From Halorubrum sp. 48-1-W (lineage in GTDB: Archaea > Halobacteriota > Halobacteria > Halobacteriales > Haloferacaceae): DNA of 64,000 nucleotides. The DNA is taken from contig NZ_QMIM01000024.1 in NCBI RefSeq assembly GCF_003287355.1, forward strand, positions 1 through 64,000. The letters are read 5' to 3'. Below the pieces are notes generated by a model that made no database searches, was not told the DNA's origin, and saw only the letters and a program-made list of their open reading frames with translations. Below are positions 59,198 to 64,000 of this stretch, in pieces. Each line of letters opens with the position of its first letter. The stretch's first letter is position 1. Both the position numbers and the translations under genes were made by a program.

Positions 59198-60319
59198 ATG
59201 CCGAAGTTCTCCGACAGGGTCGAACGGGTCTCGATAAGCGGTATCCGGGAGGTGTTCGAGGCGGCCGGCGACGACGCGATCAACCTGGGGATCGGCCAGC
59301 CCGACTTCCCGACGCCGGAACACGCCCGGCGGGCGGCCGTGGACGCCATCGAGGCGGGGAAGGCCGACGCCTACACCGGCAACAAGGGGATCGCCCCGCT
59401 CCGGGAGGCGATCGCCGAGAAACACCGCACGGACCAGGGCGTCGACCTCGACCCCGTGAACGTGATCGCCACCGCGGGCGGTAGCGAGGCGCTCCACATC
59501 GCCCTCGAGGCACACGTGAGCGCCGGCGACGAGGTGGTGATGCCGGACCCCGGGTTCGTCTCCTACGACGCGTTGACGAAGCTGGCGGGCGGGGATCCGG
59601 TTCCGGTGTCGCTCCGCGAGGACCTCACGCTGGATCCCGCTGTGGTCGAGGAGGCGATCACCGACGACACCGCCGTGTTCGTCGTCAACTCGCCCGGCAA
59701 CCCGACCGGGGCCGTCTCCTCCGAGGCGGACGTCCGGGAGTTCGCGCGGATCGCCGACGAACACGACGTGCTCTGTCTCTCCGACGAGGTGTACGAGTAC
59801 ACCGTCTTCGACGGGGACCACCACTCGCCGATGGAGTTCGCCGAGACCGACAGCGTCGTCGTCGTCAACTCCGCCTCGAAGCTGTTCTCGATGACCGGCT
59901 GGCGGCTGGGCTGGGTGTACGGCTCCGCGGAACGGATCGACCGGATGCTCCGGGTCCACCAGTACGCGCAGGCGTGTGCGTCGGCACCCGCCCAGTACGC
60001 TGCCGAGGCCGCGCTCCGCGGCGACCGCGACGTCGTCGAGCGGATGACCGACTCCTTCGAGCGTCGCCGCGATATCCTGCTCGAGGGGTTCGCCGACGCC
60101 GGCATCGAGTGTCCCGTCCCGCAGGGCGCGTTCTACGCGATGCCGCGGGTCCCGGAGGGCTTCGTCGAGGAGTGTCTCGACCGCGGCGTGATCGTCGTCC
60201 CCGGCGAGGCGTTCGGGGAGGGGGGACGGGGCCACGCGCGGATCTCCTACGCCACCGACGAGGCACACCTCCGGGAGGCGGTCTCGGCCATGGCGGACGC
60301 GTACGAGGCGGTCCGGTAA
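59198..60319 (+). CDS. Class I/II pyridoxal-phosphate aminotransferase
   Basis: A 373-residue fold-type I enzyme. INLGIGQPDFPTPEHARRA and NSPGNPTGAVSSEADVREF are substrate-site blocks; CLSDEVYEYTVFDG carries the cofactor aspartate/tyrosine region, and VNSASKLFSMTGWRLGWVYG the Schiff-base lysine. GHARISYATDEAHLREA has the carboxylate-binding arginine. It is probably an aspartate- or aromatic-type transaminase. The ATG at 59198 is the true start; a huge upstream open frame is antisense to the deaminase gene and not coding. Confidence 0.92.
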   Translation: MPKFSDRVERVSISGIREVFEAAGDDAINLGIGQPDFPTPEHARRAAVDAIEAGKADAYTGNKGIAPLREAIAEKHRTDQGVDLDPVNVIATAGGSEALHIALEAHVSAGDEVVMPDPGFVSYDALTKLAGGDPVPVSLREDLTLDPAVVEEAITDDTAVFVVNSPGNPTGAVSSEADVREFARIADEHDVLCLSDEVYEYTVFDGDHHSPMEFAETDSVVVVNSASKLFSMTGWRLGWVYGSAERIDRMLRVHQYAQACASAPAQYAAEAALRGDRDVVERMTDSFERRRDILLEGFADAGIECPVPQGAFYAMPRVPEGFVEECLDRGVIVVPGEAFGEGGRGHARISYATDEAHLREAVSAMADAYEAVR

Positions 60320-60380
60320 CGACCGGGGGTCGCCACGCCGATTACCTGGAGACATTATTCCGTCTCGAGTGGTTTCCGCA

Positions 60381-60388
60381 AGTTATAC
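60381..60388 (+). promoter_or_regulatory. TATA box of metK
   Basis: AGTTATAC, about 27-34 bases upstream of the metK ATG at 60415. Confidence 0.65.
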
Positions 60389-60414
60389 TGCTGCCGGGGA
60401 ACGACGATTCTGGC

Positions 60415-61617
60415 ATGAGCCGGAACATCCAAGTCAGCCGCCTCGACCGACGGGCGGTCGAGGACCAGGAGGTCGAGATCGTCGAGCGGAAGGGTATCGG
60501 CCACCCCGACTCGATCTGTGACGGTCTCGCGGAGTCGGTCTCGCGGGCGCTCTCACAGCTCTACCTCGACCGCGTCGGGAAGGTCCTCCACTACAACACC
60601 GACGAGACACAGCTCGTCGCGGGTCGTGCCGCCCCCGCGTTCGGCGGTGGCGAGGTCGTCGAACCCATCTACGTCCTGATCGTCGGCCGCGCCACGAAGG
60701 AGTACGAGGGGCGACAGCTCCCGGTCGACTCCACCGCGCTCACGGCCGCCCGCGAGTACCTCGCCGAGGCGATCCCCGAACTCGAGTACGGGACCGACAT
60801 CGTCGTCGACGTCCGCCTCGGCGAGGGTTCCGGCGACCTCCAGGACGTCTTCGGCGAGGAGACCCAGGAGGTCCCGATGGCCAACGACACCTCCTTCGGC
60901 GTCGGCCACGCGCCGCTCACGGAGACCGAGACCGTCGTCTACGAGGCCGAACGCGAGCTCAACACGACCTACTACGCCGACCACCCCGAACTCGGCCCCG
61001 ACGTGAAGGTGATGGGCAAACGCGAGGGTGACCGCATCGACATCACGGTCGCAGCCGCGATGGTCGACGCCTACATCGACGACTTCGACGACTACGACGA
61101 CGCCGTGGAGAACGTCCGCGAGTTCGTGACCGGGCTCGCCGAGAGCCACACCGACCGCGAGATCAACGTCGACGTCAACACGGCCGACGACTACGAGGAG
61201 GGCTCGATCTACCTCACCGTCACCGGCACCTCCGCCGAACAGGGCGACGACGGCTCAGTCGGGCGGGGCAACCGCGCGAACGGGCTCATCACCCCCAACC
61301 GGCCGATGTCGATGGAGGCCACCTCCGGGAAGAACCCCGTCAACCACATCGGGAAGATCTACAACCTGCTGTCGACGCACATCGCGGAGACGGTGACCGA
61401 CGAGGTCGACGGGATCCGCGACCTCCAGGTCCGACTGCTCTCGCAGATCGGCCGGCCGATCGACGAGCCCCACGTCGCCGACGCGCAGATCGTCACCGAG
61501 GAGGACGTCGATCTGTCGGCGATCGAAGACGAGGTCGTCGCCATCGTCGACGACGAGCTCGCCGACGTGACCGGCGTGACCCGGCGCGTCATCGACGGCG
61601 ACGTCTCGACGTTCTGA
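60415..61617 (+). CDS. metK: Archaeal S-adenosylmethionine synthetase
   Basis: A 400-residue archaeal-type methionine adenosyltransferase, unrelated in detail to the bacterial form. It makes SAM from methionine and ATP. Blocks are [57 protein letters not shown], and [20 protein letters not shown] with [17 protein letters not shown]. Length fits the family (about 400). A TATA box sits just upstream, giving a short or no leader. Confidence 0.96.
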   Translation: MSRNIQVSRLDRRAVEDQEVEIVERKGIGHPDSICDGLAESVSRALSQLYLDRVGKVLHYNTDETQLVAGRAAPAFGGGEVVEPIYVLIVGRATKEYEGRQLPVDSTALTAAREYLAEAIPELEYGTDIVVDVRLGEGSGDLQDVFGEETQEVPMANDTSFGVGHAPLTETETVVYEAERELNTTYYADHPELGPDVKVMGKREGDRIDITVAAAMVDAYIDDFDDYDDAVENVREFVTGLAESHTDREINVDVNTADDYEEGSIYLTVTGTSAEQGDDGSVGRGNRANGLITPNRPMSMEATSGKNPVNHIGKIYNLLSTHIAETVTDEVDGIRDLQVRLLSQIGRPIDEPHVADAQIVTEEDVDLSAIEDEVVAIVDDELADVTGVTRRVIDGDVSTF

Positions 61618-61670
61618 GGTCGCGCCGGACGACCGCAACCGATTTGGGACGGCCCCGCGAGCCACCGAAC

Positions 61671-62123
61671 GTGACGCGGGTGTGTCTCCTCGGCGACCCC
61701 GACGTGAACCTGAGTTACGAGCTGTTGTCCCGCGAGACCGCGCGGGAGGCGCTCGCGACCTACGAGATCGCCGAACCGTTCACGAACAGCGTCGCCGTCG
61801 ACACCGTGAGCCTCGGCACGGCGGTGTCCCTGCTCAACGACCTCGACTGGTACCTCGTCAGATTCGTCGCCGAGGCGATCGTCCTCGAGCCGTCCGTCTC
61901 CCGATCCGAGTGGCTCTCGCGCGACCTCGCACGCGAGGTCCGCGACGGGGTGGTCCCGCCCGAGGAGACCGACCAGCGGCTGAAGGTGTTCGGCCTCGTC
62001 GACGGCGAACCGGTCGAGCCGCTCTTCGTGCGCCGGACGCAGGGCGAAGTCCCGGAGTACGACCTCCGGGACGTCGAGGAGACGCTCGTGGTGCGGGTGA
62101 GCGAGTCGGAGTTCTCGGGATGA
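61671..62123 (+). CDS. Conserved haloarchaeal protein (possibly DUF5804)
   Basis: A 150-residue acidic soluble protein: VCLLGDPDVNLSYELLSRET, FTNSVAVDTVSLGTAVSLLN, WYLVRFVAEAIVLEPSVSRS. I recall a haloarchaeal DUF5804 with this look but cannot confirm it. The GTG start at 61671 is supported by a CGATTTGG box about 27 bases upstream and by the conserved strand right after it. It follows metK by 53 bases on the same strand. Confidence 0.72.
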   Translation: MTRVCLLGDPDVNLSYELLSRETAREALATYEIAEPFTNSVAVDTVSLGTAVSLLNDLDWYLVRFVAEAIVLEPSVSRSEWLSRDLAREVRDGVVPPEETDQRLKVFGLVDGEPVEPLFVRRTQGEVPEYDLRDVEETLVVRVSESEFSG

Positions 62124-62141
62124 ACTCCCACGATCCGCCGC

Positions 62142-62897
62142 CTAGCGCCCGATCGTGCCCTGCCGGGTGACCGGCGCGTCCGGGTCGATGCGGAACGCGA
62201 CCAGGGTCGCGTCGGCGTCGGCGGTGAGCGTGAGTTCGGCCCCGTCGCCGACGATCAGCCCGCTCTCGGTCGACTCGAGCGTTTCGCCGCCGGCGGAGAC
62301 GGTTCCATCGAACACGTAGAAGTACGTGTCCCAGCCGTCCTCGGCGGGGACCGCGAGATCGCGGCCCGCCTCGAGGCGAGCGTCGTGGAGGTGGACGCGG
62401 TTACGGACCGACAGGGGAGCGTCGGAGCCCTCGGGACCGAACAGGTGTCGCCACTCGCCCGCGACCGGCTCCGGGAGCGGTTCGTGCTGGATCCCCGCGG
62501 GGAGGTCGAGCTCGTGCGGCCGGACGAAGATCTGGAGCATGCGTAAGGGCGGGTCGTCCGCGAGGGTGCGCTCCTCGTGCCAGAACCCCTCGCCCGCGTT
62601 CATGACCATGAGGTGGTCGGCGTCGGTGACGAGCGCGTTGCCCCGGCGGTCGTCGTGACGCATCACGCCCGCGGGCACCCACGAGACGATCTCCTCGTTC
62701 CGATGCCGGTGCATCGGGATCAGGGTGCCGGGGTCCATGAACGACTCGACGACGGTCGAGAGGGGGCCGTACCCGTGGTCCTCGTGGTCGGGACGGAGGC
62801 GTCCGGGGAAGTTGAAGCGGGTCCGGAACGCTCCCTGATCCCGGAAAACCGTCGATCGCGGGGCGGTGTACAGCGTTGCCGCCGATCCGGTACTCAT
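62142..62897 (-). CDS. Pirin family protein (bicupin)
   Basis: A 251-residue double-cupin protein. The first cupin has MDPGTLIPMHRHRNEEIVSW, giving HxH and E metal ligands, then VMNAGEGFWHEERTLADDPP and LRMLQIFVRPHELDLPAG, as in pirins with quercetinase activity (YhaK/YhhW). The second cupin (RLEAGRDLAVPAEDGWDTYF) lacks the metal residues. The substrate in haloarchaea is unknown. Confidence 0.9.
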   Translation of the reverse strand: MSTGSAATLYTAPRSTVFRDQGAFRTRFNFPGRLRPDHEDHGYGPLSTVVESFMDPGTLIPMHRHRNEEIVSWVPAGVMRHDDRRGNALVTDADHLMVMNAGEGFWHEERTLADDPPLRMLQIFVRPHELDLPAGIQHEPLPEPVAGEWRHLFGPEGSDAPLSVRNRVHLHDARLEAGRDLAVPAEDGWDTYFYVFDGTVSAGGETLESTESGLIVGDGAELTLTADADATLVAFRIDPDAPVTRQGTIGR

Positions 62898-63028
62898 GGG
62901 AACGGTACGGCTGCGGGACAGAAATAGACGACGTCTTCCGCTGGTCGGTGCGGATCTCGAGGCGACGGCCGTTCGCCGACTTTACAGGCGGTCGAGGCGA
63001 ATGCCCCGGGGCTTGACCCCGAGGCGAT

Positions 63029-63160
63029 TCACACGCGGAAGGTTGTCACCAACAGGAGGAGAACCGAGACGATACTGACGAACGCGAGCCAGCCGACGAT
63101 GATGATCCCCGCGCGCCGCACGGTGAGCTCTTCGCCGCTGAGGATCTTCCCGATGCTCAT
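63029..63160 (-). CDS. 43-residue single-span membrane protein
   Basis: The open frame MSIGKILSGEELTVRRAGII continues into IIVGWLAFVSIVSVLLLLVT and ends TTFRV. A short basic/acidic head is followed by one transmembrane helix, so it should insert in the membrane with a tiny outer end. It is too short for common ORF cut-offs, but a strong TATA box (63183-63191) is exactly placed for a leaderless start at 63160, and codon use is haloarchaeal. No family recognised. Confidence 0.7.
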   Translation of the reverse strand: MSIGKILSGEELTVRRAGIIIVGWLAFVSIVSVLLLLVTTFRV

Positions 63161-63182
63161 ATCGGAGGCATCGATCAGCCGG

Positions 63183-63191
63183 AATATAAAA
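63183..63191 (-). promoter_or_regulatory. TATA box of the 43-residue membrane protein gene
   Basis: TTTTATATT on the minus strand, centred 27 bases before the ATG. Confidence 0.7.
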
Positions 63192-63244
63192 CTCGGCATT
63201 CGGGCCGTTTCCCGGAGCCCGTTTCGAGCGGAACTCGATCGGAG

Positions 63245-64000
63245 TCAGCTCCGGTCCAACACCAGCGGTTCGATGGCGAGCGTCCCCTTCGCGACCGTGA
63301 GGATCCGGAGAACGTAGGAGACGAACAGCATGAACGGGGACAGCGTCACCGCGAACGCGGCCCCGACCGCGAGGACGACGTGGTCGATCCCGCGCGTGGC
63401 CCCCGGGAACGTCGTCACGTCGACGACGGCGAGCGCGGTGCCGGCGACGATCAGAGCGGGCACGGCCGCGTAGAGGATCCGCTGTGAGAGGTCGATGAGC
63501 GCCCACTGGAAGTACAGGGTCTTGACGTGTTCCCGTGCCGGACCGTACAGCGCCAACGACGACTGCAACTCGTCGAGCAGGGCGCGTTCGGCCTCCGAGA
63601 GCGACCCCTCGTACTCGGCCGAGAGACGCTCGATCCGGGCGATCTTCCGGCCGTACTCGAACCCGAGCGCGGCCGAGACCACGTCGAAGGAGCCGAATCG
63701 AGCGCCGTCGAGCCGTTCCGTCGTCTCGGTCGCGTCCCTCGTGACGCCGTCGGCGAACGCCCCGACGTCGTTCCGGAGGTCCGCGTCGTCCGAACCGGCG
63801 ACGGACGTCCGGAGGGCGTCGGCTCCGTCGGCGACGGCCTCGACGATGTCGGCGAGGAAGACAGCGGGGTCCGTCGAGGCGGGCGAGCCGATCAGTTCGG
63901 CCGTCAACGCCCGTACGTCCATCGAGTTTCGCATTCGGTCGCGCTGGTCGCCGAGCGGGCCGTTCTCTTGGGTGAGCACGAGCTGGCCGATCGTGACGAC
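63245..64000 (-). CDS. Membrane protein, 5' end cut by the window
   Basis: The frame is open to the window edge (VVTIGQLVLTQENGPLGDQR at the boundary), so the start is outside; internal starts at 63979 or 63922 seem less likely. The visible 251 residues begin with a helical, acidic domain (FLADIVEAVADGADALRTSV, IARIERLSAEYEGSLSEAER) and end with two transmembrane helices (LYAAVPALIVAGTALAVV and HVVLAVGAAFAVTLSPFMLF). I recognise no family. It lies upstream of the 43-residue gene on the same strand. Confidence 0.75.
   Translation of the reverse strand, partial: VVTIGQLVLTQENGPLGDQRDRMRNSMDVRALTAELIGSPASTDPAVFLADIVEAVADGADALRTSVAGSDDADLRNDVGAFADGVTRDATETTERLDGARFGSFDVVSAALGFEYGRKIARIERLSAEYEGSLSEAERALLDELQSSLALYGPAREHVKTLYFQWALIDLSQRILYAAVPALIVAGTALAVVDVTTFPGATRGIDHVVLAVGAAFAVTLSPFMLFVSYVLRILTVAKGTLAIEPLVLDRS

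Noticed and set aside
57542-60319. A 925-codon open frame covering the spacer after the TbsP-like gene and the aminotransferase
   Set aside because: Its first 550 codons are antisense to the deaminase gene and look like a GC-rich shadow; the true aminotransferase begins at 59198.

Overview
The window is a GC-rich, gene-dense piece of a haloarchaeal chromosome, most likely Halorubrum or a close relative; the genus is an inference. The evidence is very acidic proteins, arginine-rich out-of-frame shadows, TATA boxes about 26 bases upstream of leaderless start codons, and marker genes: CetZ, bacterioruberin synthesis, a diadenylate cyclase of the DacZ type, archaeal MetK, NAC, archaeosine RaSEA and FEN1. 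I count about 62 protein genes, one tRNA gene and several repeat families.

Layout. 1-714: structured repeat R1. 715-11591: Dph6-like ligase, glutamate dehydrogenase with a CitE-type lyase and a MaoC hydratase, CYTH protein, FKBP isomerase, a RecA-like/ParA-like ATPase pair, endonuclease III, and the overlapping UPF0200/UPF0201 pair. 11698-11986: tRNA-Arg(TCT) followed by a second copy of its 3' end, a probable attachment-site scar. 11987-17373: lipoprotein, SDR protein, repeat R2, MoaA, metallo-beta-lactamase fold protein, UspA, diadenylate cyclase. 17435-20836: bacterioruberin operon crtD-lyeJ-cruF. 20925-32660: SDR, ThiE, MscS, F420 genes cofG and cofC beside cetZ, NDUFA9-like protein, FEN1, HflX, DUF2209, RaSEA, VanZ. 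32974-41157: aldehyde ferredoxin oxidoreductase, AzlCD, TrmJ-like methyltransferase, repeat R3, and the pterin genes folP and mptE.

41184-53468 is the most unusual region: a block of secreted-protein genes, all on the minus strand. It holds six proteins with Tat or Tat/SipW-type signal peptides. Three of these carry von Willebrand A (vWA) domains, and five carry a cysteine motif EQCRH or close to it (the sixth has a weak echo). It also holds a dedicated signal peptidase I, an extremely acidic secreted protein and a 63-residue membrane protein. A divergent winged-helix membrane protein lies across a spacer that contains five CCTACC-type boxes at 21-22 bp spacing. Three of the spacers between the large genes carry a tRNA-like acceptor/T-arm hairpin with compensatory changes, and a fourth copy has the T-arm only. 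I read this as a candidate surface-fibre or adhesion system whose mRNA may be cut at tRNA-like punctuation; function and processing are inference.

53510-64000: repeat R4, ABM-fold protein, creatininase-family amidase, NAC, TrmI-like methyltransferase, a TbsP-like regulator, SAH/MTA-type deaminase, aminotransferase, MetK, pirin, a leaderless 43-residue membrane protein, and a membrane protein cut by the window edge.

Short in-frame tandem repeats (18-27 bp) recur inside or next to genes throughout the window.
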